Below, one piece after another: positions 53,082 through 64,000 of a DNA stretch of 64,000 nucleotides. This DNA is from Varroa destructor (taxonomy: Eukaryota; Arthropoda; Arachnida; Mesostigmata; Varroidae), in the NCBI RefSeq assembly GCF_002443255.2, contig NW_019211455.1:43874610-43938609 (forward strand). The letters run 5' to 3'. Made by a program: the position numbers and the translations under genes. Position 1 is the first letter of the stretch. Each line of letters starts with the position of its first letter. Under the pieces are notes generated by a model, which saw only the letters and a list, made by a program, of their open reading frames with translations, was not told the DNA's origin and ran no database searches.

Positions 53082-53181
53082 NNNNNNNNNNNNNNNNNNN
53101 NNNNNNNNNNNNNNNNNNNNNNNNNNNNNNNNNNNNNNNNNNNNNNNNNNNNNNNNNNNNNNNNNNNNNNNNNNNNNNNNN
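53082..53181. other. Assembly gap (100 N)
   Basis: Exactly 100 N, the conventional placeholder for a gap of unknown size. The right flank begins ATATATATC, so the missing piece may be an AT microsatellite that the assembler could not cross. The true distance across it is unknown. Confidence 0.99.
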
Positions 53182-54780
53182 ATATATATCTCTATTAGCT
53201 ATGTATAATATAATAAAATTAGTAATCAGACAGATTGAGTTAGTCATGCTCAAGTTAGACATTCGTATGATTTCCATTTCCCTACAATCTTAAGGAGACA
53301 ATAGAGAATCGATTTAGATGGGAGACAAATATCTCTTGTACGGCTGTCTTTACTCATGTGCGTCCCCCAATGAAACACTGGAACTAATAGCATATAGCAG
53401 TCCGCTGCGTTCACGTATCCAGTCAAGCGAACAGCAAGCACTTCGTTCACAGAACAGAGTTCAGCATCCTTTTTGCCTTTCTCTATTCGAAAGTGACAAA
53501 ACAAAGAGTAGAGGCATTCAGCAAGCTCCAGGATTGCGTTCTGTCCTCGACAGCAATGTACGCCTTCAGTTTCAGGTCTCTCGATTTTACCCGTTTGTTC
53601 TCATACAAAAGTCGCGCCCTTTTTATGCGACTCTGCATTCATCCTCCGCCATTACTCTTGCCATTACACCCCTCAACCACGTTCCAACCGGTGTCTACAA
53701 GAAATTATGGGAATTTTGCCCATTGGGAGCGTTAATTCTGCCCACTGGCACTCTCGCACATTATACCAGCGTAGTATCCAAGTGCGTAGCACGCCCGAAA
53801 AGCAAATACACCCGACTTACACTCCCATCCCGCTAACCAATGCCTGTTTTTTTCCACAGGTAAACGATTTTCTTACTTTCTTGGTTCTCTTTTTCTTTAA
53901 CTTGAACGCTCTAACTGGTCCCTCGATCTTGCTCTTTAGTTCCGCTTCAAGTTTTTTTATGATTCTGATTACCACAGCTCACTCGGCGCACTTTTAGATG
54001 CAAATCGCGTGCAACTCTATATGCGCTCAATTCTACGAGTCTTGCGGGTCTTCCGCTCACACGGCTTAGGATTTTTGGACGTTGTGTGCAAATCGCGCTT
54101 TGTATGGCAGGACGTGTACTAACTCAACTGAGTTGTAATGCTTACAGTGTCCCCCGTTTGATGTTAGGCGAGCGAAGCAGCAAACCCTGATATGTGCTCA
54201 GACTCCGATGGGCGCTGCCGACCACGTCGTCCCCGCGATTGCCCTCCTTAACTAGTTGGCGCCACTGTCACTTTTGCGGGTAGACGATGTTACTGGTAAC
54301 TGATCAAGCCCGACGAACATGGGGGAAGGGTTCGCAAGTTTCTTCTCCACTAGAGCTTCATGCCTGCGAATCCTGGACAAGTAACCAGCGAGGTCATCGC
54401 TTCAACCACAAACTCACCCATGCGCATCTAATCTGTACCAGTCCCATTGAACTCTTTTCGTGGGTCTAACCAATATCTTTACGCGCCCGTATCTAGCCTC
54501 ATTGCTACTCACAGAAAACAGCTCCTTACCCCATTCAACGGAGTCTCCCGCAAACCTCCTACCTTGGGTCTCCTGTCAGCTCCGAATGCGTGGGGATATC
54601 GTTTACCCCGTTCGCCTTCTAACTGCCAACGGCTCAACTCAGAAAACTCCACCCAGCAGCTAAGATGTTGCTATCGTTTCTTTATTGTAGTGGGATCTTG
54701 AAATTGGTAAATCTGGTTGATGCTTATTCGGCAGAGTAAGAACTAGAAGGCGAGTGGAAGCAGTATGTAGAGAAAGGAGC
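53182..54780. other. GC-rich domain right of the gap, long unassigned plus frame
   Basis: The plus frame 53318-53836 is 172 codons from an ATG (MGDKYLLYGCLYSC). Low-information composition, no domain, and two overlapping plus frames are also open. An open frame this long is not surprising by chance in 64 kb, so I do not call it a gene. Confidence 0.25.
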
Positions 54781-56899
54781 AAACACGGATCAGATCACAT
54801 CGCATCGCACCCCAGTAAATGCAAAGAAGGAAGGGCTTGGACCCCATGCGCGATGCTACAAGGGCCAGTACGAGCAGTTGTAGTCCTCTTTACCCCGTTT
54901 GCTCACTGTAGTGTTGTAGCTCGAGAGGACAAATTTGTCGCTAGCTATTGCTATGGCTGTCAGTGCAACGCTGTGTGTCTTATTGGGCGCAGTGTGCTTA
55001 TAGTATCTGAATCCCATATATAGTACTCTGCCAGTAATGAAGGAAATCTGAGAACAAGTAGCCGAAGGGAAGCAACTGGCTAGCCAGTCGGTCCGAGCCG
55101 TCCCGAGCTCAAATCTAAGGCTTCATCTAGTGGGGTGGGAGCAGACTTGCTAAAGACTTGCTGTAATTAATCAGCCTCTATTGCTTTAGCATAGCCAATG
55201 CGATCTTAGCCATTACAGCCCCATGGTTAGTGTGGAGCAATAGGACGTGATGTCGTCTGAACGGTTCCAGACTTGCAAGTCAACTGTATCGCGTGACCGA
55301 TCAGTTAAGGCACGCAATGTTAACGGAAGAAGGAAGGCAAAGAGAAAAACGACAAATCCCGTTGGATCATAGAGATTTTAAAGAAGCTTTCCTACCAAGT
55401 ATTCTTACGTCACCGAGGTGCATCCATTTCTCAGTTTAGCTTTGATGACTTCACGAGATACGAGTACTATCGGCAGTTCTATAGGAACGAAGCTGCGAAT
55501 CATAGATTTCGATATCGTTCCGCGATTCGACAGAGAAAATTCTAACTGGTAGTTTCAGCTCTTATGGCTGATGTCGAAATTCTCCTTTACTTCAGAGTAT
55601 TTCTCGATGCGTTCTCCGATACTTAGATGACGCCCTTCTCTGATAGCATGCTGTAATGTTCAAACATTAAACGATACCATCAGAGACACTATAGAAGCAA
55701 AACTGTTTCATCGTGGCTATGCGTTCTGGTTACCTCGAATGGCGCATGACATAAGTCTCGAAGAATCATCGGGCAAACAGAAAAATAGCTGTTTTAGCTA
55801 ATACCAACCACTTGGCTGTCTCAGCGAATAAGAAGCGTATATCTACTTGTAAAACTGAAATTCACAAAGATGCAGTATAGTCATCGTTTGGAACTTCGAT
55901 ATCAATGAAAGCAGGTCACAAGATATACGCAGCCGTCACAAAACATCAGCATGTAACCGTGAGGTGAATAACCCCACAAATTTTATAAACCAAAACTGCT
56001 ATTTTGCGCTGCCAGGGCTATATCAACAAAGACAGTTCTAAACACAGTTCTTAAACACGAAGGAAGAAAAGTCCTCTAGAGCCCACTAACTCAAGTTAGT
56101 GCTCTGCTTGCTACAACAATGTAACGCAACGCGATGCAGCATATGCCTTGTCTGGTAAACTCCCATTTCGCAAAATGCAGAGTGCTTGACGTGCCCCAGC
56201 ATACGCTCCCCCAAGTAAAACATATGCACCCAGTCAGGTCGAATTGCCTTGCCGTGCTAGTGAGGAACAAAGCCTATGTGACGAACTAAAAGCGTCTAAC
56301 AGTGTGCAATTCTTCGCTGTTGACATTATGTGTTTCCAGGCGTTTTGCTGTTCTCCGCGTCCTCGAATTCTTAAAATGCCGTATTATAGTATCCTTTGCA
56401 GCTGGAATACAGCGACGTTTTGAAATATGAACAGGCCACCTTGGTAGGGACACATAGACAGATGTGTTAATCGCAGTAGAGTCCTGTGTCTGTACAAGGT
56501 AGCGGAAATAGGCTATAGAGAGGATTGTGCCTCAGGCTACGAGAATGCAGGGCGATGAAGAAACTTTGGTGGATCTTGTGCCTGAAAATACTTACTCACA
56601 CATAGTAAGCCGCTCGCATACTTCGCACGCCTCATTGACTGCCGTTGGCAGCCTCTGAAATCGTTGTCTTGCCATTATCATCTCGTACAAGCAGCCTTGT
56701 TGTATCCGGTGTATTTTTTTTCTCACCCGCCGTTGTATTTATTAGATTTCATTGCAACCATTTTCCAAATGGGCAGCCAATGAAATATGGGCTTTCTGTT
56801 TCCCGCTGGAATGTATACACTCGACGAGCGATCAGCTAGCGGTAAAAAAAGGCACGGCAAAATCAGTGAATAACTGCTAACTATCAATGGAACCGGGTA
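54781..56899. other. Non-coding, nothing recognised
   Basis: Intermediate GC. No convincing reading frame and no repeat recognised apart from a short CACTAAC/GTTAGTG palindrome near 56088. Confidence 0.45.
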
Positions 56900-57125
56900 G
56901 GCGAGCTATAAGTTATCAGTTCGTCGACTGCAAAGCTGCCATCCTCGGGACAACCTTTTCTTGGTACCCTCGCGTAGAGTCCAGATTCGTCGCTGTGTCG
57001 CAAGCAGGACGTCCGTGGCAAATATAGACGTCGTCCTGATAACAGTCAATGCTATTCAGTACTGCTGAGCAGGTCCGCTTCACATCGCACTGTCCTCTAT
57101 TCCTATTTGACCAATCTGATTGCAG

Positions 57126-57397
57126 CACTTTTGGCTGTTGTAGGCCCTTCGGACCCTCAGCTCGAAACTGTGAGGATTCCCGGATTGAGCGGCAGCGTAT
57201 GTCCCATCGAGTCACCGTCATCCAACGTAGCTGCCCAAAACTCGACCTCGGCGCCTGGTCTGCTTAGCCTGGTCCCAGCGAAAACGGTTAAGCTCCCCAG
57301 CGACGGTGATATCAATGTTTCTGGCTGGACGCACCCGAACGTAAAAAGCGATCCAGTTCTGCTTGAAAGCGTCCGCCGCGTGCGCATAGCACCGTAA
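57126..57397 (+). CDS. Candidate terminal coding exon, protein unknown
   Basis: An acceptor-like tract (pyrimidine-rich, ending TTGCAG at 57125) precedes 90 codons that run open to TAA at 57395-57397. The translation has a natural composition (for example SDGDINVSGWTHPN and VLLESVRRVRIAP) and many G/C third positions, like the KLHL10 exons. A minus-strand frame (57218-57664) is also open, so the strand is not certain. No upstream partner exon was found and the sequence belongs to no family I recognise. It lies about 2 kb upstream of KLHL10 and has no evident link to it. Confidence 0.3.
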
Positions 57398-59297
57398 CGA
57401 GACATTGGCTAGAGTATCAGCTCGGGGCGCTATTGGAACAGCCGGTGCTGGCAATAGCACCGGCGATAGTAATTGTGGTTGATAGCAAGAAATCAAACGA
57501 AGTCGCACAGAAGTCGCGCACGAGAAGCCAGCTACTGCGTCCATCTTTGTTTCGCACAGGCCGGCGGCGTGATGTGAGCTTTGGCAGGGTCTACGTTGCT
57601 TAGCAAAGCATCCTCCCGTTCCGGTCCCCTCGACATGCTTGAAATGCTGGCCGCTCTGTAGCAAATGTAGCTCTATTGGGCAACCGATATCTTAGCTGAG
57701 CAGAGCGTAGGTTTTGCGCAAATTCTGGTGACAAACCTGTATGGGTTTGAGACGGATTTCTACCCGTTCGAATTAACGTGTAGGCACATGGCGTACTTCT
57801 TAGAAGGAATTGAGAGGCTTTTCTTCTACTAGCACGCTCGGAATAACTGAAGATTGTGGCGAAGACACGAGATGCCTTAACCGTAGCTTAACAAATTCGA
57901 AGTCTAAGAAAAAAAGGCGAAATGATGCCCGCCACTTTAACTGTGCGAACCTACATGTTTCAAGTTTTACGCACGACACGACTAAGCATTACTGCTTGGG
58001 ATGGCTGGAGGACCTTCCAGCAGTACGAAACGACGAGAGTACCTGCCTGTGGCCAGTTTCGGACCTAAACTTTATCTTCTTACCAAGTGTTCCAAATTTT
58101 AATTGAGGCAAAGAACTTGCCACTGCACTGACGACTCAAATACGTTCTGCGAAAAAGCCAATTTCGTTTCGAGCTGGGAAGAAGCCTGCCTAAACGAGTG
58201 GAGCCCTTGCCTGGGAATTTTGTTAGTGATTCGTGCAATGTACGAGCTCTACGGCAGAGTTTAATGAAAGCGCTCATCGAAACAAGCATATGTCTAATAG
58301 CTTGCTTTTGGTAGTTTTACTCTTAAATAGAATTAACTTCATGACGCTCAATGCCCAGAGCGAACGATTCTTATTTGATCTTCTGTTCATTGACAGAAGA
58401 ACACTTCTGTTAATAGCACAAGACTAATTGAGCTGAGCAAAGCTAAAAAATTCGAACATGCCAATATTGGGCACGCCTGCCATGAACAATTATCTATCGT
58501 GATGACCGCGATAATAATGACCTTTGCTTATATGTGTGCAATCTATATATTTGATTGGTCGTGTTTTATTTAGGTATCCGTGAAGGAGGAAAACGTTCGA
58601 GCGAAGAAAAAAACAACTAGGTACATTTTCAGAAAGCGTTCGTGAACGGTCGGAAACACTCGCACTAGCCCGTCCGATATAAAACAACTAATAAAAAAAA
58701 TAATTTGCAAAAAAAAATTGAGTAAATAAATTTATTCTGAGTGTTAGGAGAACCATATTTAATAATAGTTTCGATGTGTCCCAAAAAAAAAAATTAGAAT
58801 TCTTCACATTTTGTGATTAATTGTACGTTTACACTGTGTCTACTGAATACCTTTACTGTATGAGACTAATCTAGCGAATTCTGTTACGCATGATAATGTT
58901 ATTTTCGGACCACAATTGAGATATAATTGAAGTAATTTCGAAGCGAATATATAATTAATAACTTCTCAAAATTTCCCTCTATTTGCTATGTGGGACACGG
59001 TGCTTTTGGTCCAATAATAGAGGCTATAATTTTTTTTCGTTAGTATGAAACCTAAGACACTAGATCTACTATCGCGATCCGGCTACAGTCTTAGCTAGGC
59101 AACATATTCAGCTCTCCGGCAGCGGCTGCAGAAAAAGCTAACGCTTAAATTAGCGGTCCAGCCTGCGCTCTCGTTTTACCATAAGTGTTACCATTTTATT
59201 CTTGGTACTTCCCTTATGTATCGGTCATGTGCTTCGGCTGCGTCATAGCTTCCAGATCTAAATTTTCCTCAGCCTGACTATTGGGGAAATCATTAGG
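57398..59297. other. Spacer upstream of KLHL10
   Basis: 57398-57680 is still GC-rich and contains a 9-bp GCCGGTGCT/AGCACCGGC hairpin (57441-57464). From 57700 the sequence turns AT-rich, with A runs at 58690-58800. No gene recognised. Confidence 0.45.
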
Positions 59298-59304
59298 TAT
59301 AAAA
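59298..59304 (+). promoter_or_regulatory. TATA box, probable KLHL10 promoter
   Basis: TATAAAA lies about 340 bases upstream of the KLHL10 start codon. Transcription would begin near 59325-59335. That leaves a short leader that reaches a consensus splice donor at 59377 without passing any ATG. The match to the TATA consensus and the order TATA, leader, donor, acceptor, ATG are seen in the sequence; promoter activity is inferred. TATA-like strings are common in AT-rich DNA, so this is moderate evidence only. Confidence 0.4.
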
Positions 59305-59327
59305 CACTCGGCCTTCTTCGAAAAGGC

Positions 59328-59376
59328 TACCGCCTATTGCAGTAGCTCAGCCGAAAATTGCTTTGTTCTGCTCCCT
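59328..59376 (+). other. KLHL10: Probable 5' UTR exon of KLHL10
   Basis: The stretch ends at CCCT before GTAAGTGAA, a near-perfect 5' splice site (59377-59382). A matching acceptor, CTGTCGCAG, ends at 59614, only 24 bases before the KLHL10 ATG. The implied intron (59377-59614) is 238 bases, in the size range of introns 3 and 4 of the gene (234 and 268 bases). No ATG occurs between the TATA box and the donor, so the exon would be wholly untranslated. The 5' border is only a guess from the TATA spacing. Confidence 0.4.
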
Positions 59377-59638
59377 GTAAGTGAATTAATTTCGTCCATT
59401 CGAGCTCGCCACCCTACAAATCCCCTTCGGCGGTATCAGGAAAACGGCCAGCGATCAATTCGAGCTAGTAGTAGTCCCTTCTCAAACACTGCGCATCTAT
59501 ATCTATTAGATATCCGATGTTCTGCGTGACCTAATCTGTGGAAAAAAACGAAGTCAGTTCGTTGAATGACAAAAAACCTGTACCAACTATTCGCCCGCCA
59601 TCTACCCTGTCGCAGTGAAATTGTTTCGTGACCGTCCG

Positions 59639-62600
59639 ATGGTGATCACGAAACAATGTCCCACAGAATCATTCTCTGTCGCCATAAACACAGCCGTACC
59701 AAGAAAGAAAAATTTTGAATATGTGCGAAATTATCCACCTGACACCGAAATCGTCTGTGACGACGGCACGAAAATCAACGTTCATCGTGTGCCACTTTCG
59801 ACCGCGTCGGAGTACTTTAGAGCGGCCTATTTTACATTCGGCGCCGCACATGGCCCGGGTACTATTCGGAAGTAAGGGAGTATATATAATGGATACGCGA
59901 GCGATAAATGGAAAAAGACAATGTGTTTGTGAATCAGACAGATTTCCTTTGATCTTTTACGTAGCCTCAAAATAGTACCTATGAAACCTTGAAGTTTTAA
60001 ACGATGACCATACACTTATTGCGAATTCGAGATGGCCACACTCGTGAGGTTAGCTCCTGACTGAACATGACATTTCGATATGTTCCGTTGACCGATAAGC
60101 TTAGGCACTTGGCTGCGGCAGCAACAAAAAAAGGGGCAAAGATCCCTCCTTTAACGACGCAGTGTCAATTGCCTCTTGGCCTCAAGCCCGCCAGACTATT
60201 AGTAGTCAAAATGGTAAATTTAGATGATATACTCTATTGGTCGTCAATAGTCAAAGATCCTGGTACGCCCATTTGACAAAATACTTGTTCGTTAACGGCC
60301 GAAGGAGCTTGACAAATCCTCCGAACGGTACCATGTTGACGGGATATATCCTAGTGCTTTTTTTCAATACTAGAAAAAATGGAGGCGTTCATTGGCCCAT
60401 CTTGCAACACACTGCCAACACATATATGTTGCTTCCTACGCCATTACAAGGGCAAATTTCTTCGTCACGTCAAAGTAATCTTATGTCAAATAGTTTTTCA
60501 ATAAAACACATTATTAGCGACTGGGTCTGTGGCATCCTGTAGCATAGAGGAGAATATTTTGAATTATTATATTAGAACCGTTTGTTAACCTTAAGATAGA
60601 AAAAAGGACAGGTATTACTTGTTGGTAATTGGCCATTGTATAGGCGTCCTTCGTTATATAAATCTCTCAAGAATATTAGTTGATTCATAAAGCTCTTACG
60701 TTTCTATTTGTGTTGTACTACTGAGAGAAGGTTTTCAATCTTACAGCACATTAAGCGTACCCATGCTCAAAGCAAATCAGCTACAAATGGCTGTTGATTT
60801 CGCTTATAGTGGCGAATGCGAGCTCACATTTGACAATATACAGGATGTCGTCGAAACAGCCGACTTTCTTGGAATGGACGCACTTATTGAAGGTGAACGC
60901 TTAATACATAGACAAAAATTGTGGCCTTATTTCCAAGAACTAACTAGTAATCACTCGGTATACATGTGCCTAGCCTTTTTTTCGACTTTTCGCTACTTCC
61001 AAGTGATTTGAAAAGCGCAGCAACTTACGCTTCAAGAGCAGCCGATCAGTGCTCTCCAAAATCTAAACCCAACGGTTGGAGTGCAGCTGCGACAATTGTG
61101 GTATAGAGTCCCTTTGTTGAGAAAGAAGGCAGTTTTCTTGCAGCTTGAGATATTTGACCATAAGCTACAGCAGAATCTTAGAATATTAGGACAAGTTTCG
61201 TTTAATGACATCTTGGCCCAGGACGCTTCAGGCCTTCATGTTGCCAATGGGTTTCTTTTCAGCGTGTCACAGATTTATGAAAGAGAACTCACAAGGACCA
61301 AACGTGATTTCGTTATGGCGACTTGCAACACTGTACATGATGAACGAGGTGGCCAACAAACTGCACCATCGAATACTTGAGGACTTCGAACAGCTGGCGG
61401 AAGCTGACGAGGTTCTCGACATGACGCTTGAAGAATTCTCCGGATTTGTTAATCACGACCAGCTAAACATAAGTGATGAGGCGAAACTCTGGTCGATCTG
61501 CCTCCGTTGGATTGAGCACGATCTAGAAGATCGCCAACGACATCTGTTTCCACTGCTGAAAGCTATACGGGTGTATCTGCTTGAGGAAAACCAGCTTCGT
61601 AAGATGCTGACATCAAGCTCCCTCCTAACCGAAGATCCTCAATGCTCTTCATATATGATATCTGTCGGCCGTGCGATGTACACAAAGGCTGCAGTCAAAG
61701 CGGAGTTGAGCGGTGAACTCGAGAAGACTTCAATTCCACGTGAACCTCATGGAGTGATCCTTCTATTAGGTGGGTGGCTTCAGGCGCCATCAAACGTCTT
61801 TGAAGTTTACGACCCCTGCGCTGACCGACATACGCTATTTCGTAAGTATCGCCAGGCAATTGACAGCGCAAGTTGCACAGTTGGCTAACTACGTTTGACA
61901 TACTCGAGTAACTTAGACTGAGTTCGGCTTCTCTTGTACCTTCTAACTTCATGCTACAGAAACTCAGTGTTGATTGTCTGACGGTGATACTGATATGGTT
62001 GTTGCCTCCACCATGCGGATATCGAGACAGTATGTGATGACACGGCATTGTGATTTTGTTGAATGATTTGATTAGCTCAGTTTGCTGACGTAGAAGAGAT
62101 GCGGGCGTACCACAAGATGGCCATTGTTGACGGCGACGTGTTTGTCGTTGGAGGATTTCACGGAGATATTAATTACCATAAGCACTGTCGGAAGTACAAT
62201 CTCGCAACGAAGTCGTGGTCACACGTGACGCCAATGAACGTCGAGCGTTGCTATGTGAGTGTAGCAGTTGTCGGTAGAAAGATCTACGCTATCGGTGGTT
62301 ATAATGGTCGCTTCCGTTTAAATACGGCCGAGGCGCTAGATCTCGATTCGAATCAGGTACGTTGTACTGTAGTTGTATTTAAAATTTAGTTCTGTTTGAG
62401 AGACGTTTCCTACGCTTTGTGTTAGCTTGTACTGGTTACTACTTTGAAACAGTTCCAGCTCTTTTGAGGTTATTTATCTGAACGAGGTGAACCAACAAAG
62501 CGGTTAAGGGCGCTTATAAACAATTGCGCAATCTTATGTAATCCTGTTTTAAGATTTCAATAGCGGTATCTTTAACCATAATTCAGAATTTTATGTGGTT

Positions 62601-63362
62601 CTACTACTGATGTTATTTTCGAAGTGGTCCTTCATACGACCAATGGAGTACCAGCGCAGTGACGCGGCCTGCACCGTCCTCAACGGGATGATATATGCTA
62701 TCGGGGGTTTCACAGGCAGACGATGCATTCGCACTGTCGAGCGATATAATCCCAAAACTGACACATGGGCAGCTGTTGCTCCTATGAGTAGCCTACGTTC
62801 GGGCGTGAGTGCAGTCACGTTACGAGGGAAAATTTACGCCCTCGGCGGTTCTACCAGCGGCAATGGCCGGCTCAGGTCGTGCGAGGTGTACGACCCTGTG
62901 CGTGATAGCTGGTCCCCGATCGCAAGTATGTTAACAGCCAGAAGCAACTTCGCAGCGGTAGTTTGCGAAGACCTAATCTATGTTTTCGGCGGGTACACAG
63001 GTGAGGAAACGACGAGATTATGCGAATGCTACAATTCGACCAGTGACGAATGGTTCGTAGTAACCGATATGAATCATGCAAGGTCGGCACTTGCAGCCCT
63101 GTTCGTACCATGCTTCGACGGAATCCGTGAGCTCACCTATCCGAACCGCAAGGGAATCCTTCAGGAAGGTCAGAGACCACCACCATCACCGTCACCGCCC
63201 GCGTGTCCCTCAAATCCACGTCAACTGCAGGCGACATCCGGCGCGTCAACTACCCCAATAACATCAGCGACGCGAACGACCACAGCCGTAACGCCTGTAG
63301 GGCCAACAACTACTCTCTTAGCTAACACAAACAGCAGTCGGCGGTCGTTCACATTGCAGTGA
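59639..63362 (+). CDS. KLHL10: Kelch-like protein 10 (BTB-BACK-Kelch Cullin-3 adaptor), five coding exons
   Basis: Coding exons are 59639-59871, 60747-60892, 61263-61841, 62076-62356 and 62625-63362. All introns are GT/AG and exon phases match, giving 658 residues plus stop (vertebrate KLHL10 is about 608). Residues 35-126 are the BTB domain: an acidic start, His49-Arg50, then YFRA, then the helix with AYSGE. Residues 127-235 are BACK, with CHRF and the helix ending in RILEDFEQ. From residue 290 to about 575 come six Kelch blades, each with a double glycine (LLLGGW, VVGGFHG, AIGGYNG, AIGGFTG, ALGGSTSG, VFGGYTG). Orthology rests on KLHL10-type motifs: RCYVSV, RLNTAE, NQW before RSDA, RLRSCEVY, RSNF, CECYN with DEW, and RSAL. 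Family knowledge: BTB and BACK bind Cullin-3 and the Kelch propeller recruits substrate; fly and mammalian KLHL10 act in spermatids. The last 83 residues are a Pro/Ser/Thr-rich tail without family counterpart known to me. The start is the first in-frame ATG; an in-frame GTG lies 24 bases upstream. Confidence 0.93.
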
Positions 63363-63917
63363 TCGCGTTATTGAGAACTTGTAGAAAAACTGATAGAAGG
63401 TTGCTTTTCGATGAAAATGTAACAACATAATGATACAAAATTTATTATGCTTGTAAAAGTTAGACTTAAGGATCAAAACTTGTTGTCCGCTGCTAAAGTT
63501 AGGTCAAGCGCTAAAAAATAGTGGATATTTTTAAGCTACGTTCCTTGCAACAACGGTGGAAAAAGCTTTTTGTCAAAATGTTCTGTCGAAGTTGGAAAAC
63601 AGCTAAACAAGTGTTATAGCAGGTAATAACAGGTCAGCTGATAGGTAAGAATACCTTTGAAAGAGGTCGTGTTGCACCGAAACTGGCGTGATACAGTAAC
63701 AACGAATTTAAAACGTGAAGGCAAGTAACGATCAGCAGACTCGTAACGTAAATTTTCCATGAAATTGACGACATAGGAAAATGGAAGAAACGGTGGAAAA
63801 GAATTGAAAAAAACCATAGAATATTAAAAATTGTCGATAAAAGCTCGCCAAAATTGCACCAACAGACGGTAAAACAAATAATTTAATCAATGCTACACAA
63901 ATAAATTACTAAATAAA
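63363..63917 (+). other. KLHL10: KLHL10 3' UTR with poly(A) signals
   Basis: After the TGA at 63360-63362 the sequence turns AT-rich and shows no further Kelch coding. Two canonical AATAAA hexamers lie at 63900-63905 and 63912-63917, implying a 3' UTR of about 550 bases. No AATAAA was noticed earlier in the interval. Use of these signals is inferred. The last 80 bases of the window are AT-rich with nothing recognised. Confidence 0.4.
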
Positions 63918-64000
63918 TACCAAATTATCCGAACGTGTGATTTTTGACACAGTTGAAACGAGAAAGCCATTGTAGATGCGCATACTAATATTTATAATAT

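Noticed and set aside
53318..53836. 172-codon ATG-initiated plus frame
   Set aside because: Open frames of this length are expected now and then by chance in 64 kb of six-frame sequence. Other plus frames overlap it and there is no recognisable motif.
57218..57664. 148-codon minus-strand frame
   Set aside because: GC-rich, overlaps the plus-strand exon candidate whose composition looks more like a protein. No recognisable motif. Kept as an alternative only.
59615..59638. Upstream GTG as KLHL10 start
   Set aside because: Eukaryotic initiation at GTG is rare, an in-frame ATG follows 24 bases later, and a splice acceptor ends right at this point, so these bases are better read as 5' UTR.
1..64000. 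CRISPR arrays, bacterial operons or a prophage
   Set aside because: No spaced direct repeats, ribosome-binding-site-led gene runs or phage genes. The only clear gene has spliceosomal introns.
1..64000. Autonomous transposons or endogenous viral elements
   Set aside because: No reverse transcriptase, integrase, transposase or capsid signature was seen in the translated frames, and no long terminal repeats were found by eye. Highly decayed copies cannot be excluded.

Overview
The window is nuclear DNA of an animal, most likely an arthropod. A mite-like genome is my guess, not something the sequence proves. It has spliceosomal introns with GT/AG borders, long AT-rich non-coding stretches with microsatellites, tRNA-derived short interspersed repeats, snapback palindromes and one 100-base assembly gap. 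There is no prokaryotic gene organisation.

Only one gene can be named with confidence. It is on the + strand at the right end (coding span 59639-63362) and encodes a BTB-BACK-Kelch protein whose Kelch signature residues match KLHL10, the male-germline adaptor of Cullin-3 ubiquitin ligases. I resolve five coding exons with matching phases, giving 658 residues. A TATA box, a probable 5' UTR exon ending in a consensus donor, and poly(A) signals downstream complete a plausible transcription unit.

The other 59 kb has no recognisable conserved gene. It alternates between AT-rich DNA and blocks visibly richer in GC and CpG (about 20.7-21.7, 32-34.3, 43.1-44.7, 47.2-48, 49.7-50.7, 51.5-54.8 and 56.9-57.7 kb). 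These blocks could hold promoters or untranslated exons of genes whose coding exons I cannot see. Several short reading frames have a protein-like look and good splice borders: 22.4 kb (signal-peptide-like first exon, - strand), 24.6 kb (- strand), 41.1 kb (+), 57.1 kb (+), and weaker ones at 2.1, 7.6, 10.2 and 39.5 kb. They are listed with low confidence and no function is assigned.

Repeats seen directly: a tRNA-derived SINE family with two full copies on +, one nearly full copy on - and one 3' fragment on -; a 43-bp-arm snapback hairpin at 17.06-17.16 kb; a perfect 20-bp inverted repeat at 6.3 kb; an imperfect hairpin at 18.8 kb; a 59-bp tandem duplication with growing T-tracts at 25.5 kb; and many AT, ATT, TTG and TCAA microsatellites. 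I found no CRISPR array, rRNA or complete tRNA gene, and no recognisable transposase or reverse transcriptase.
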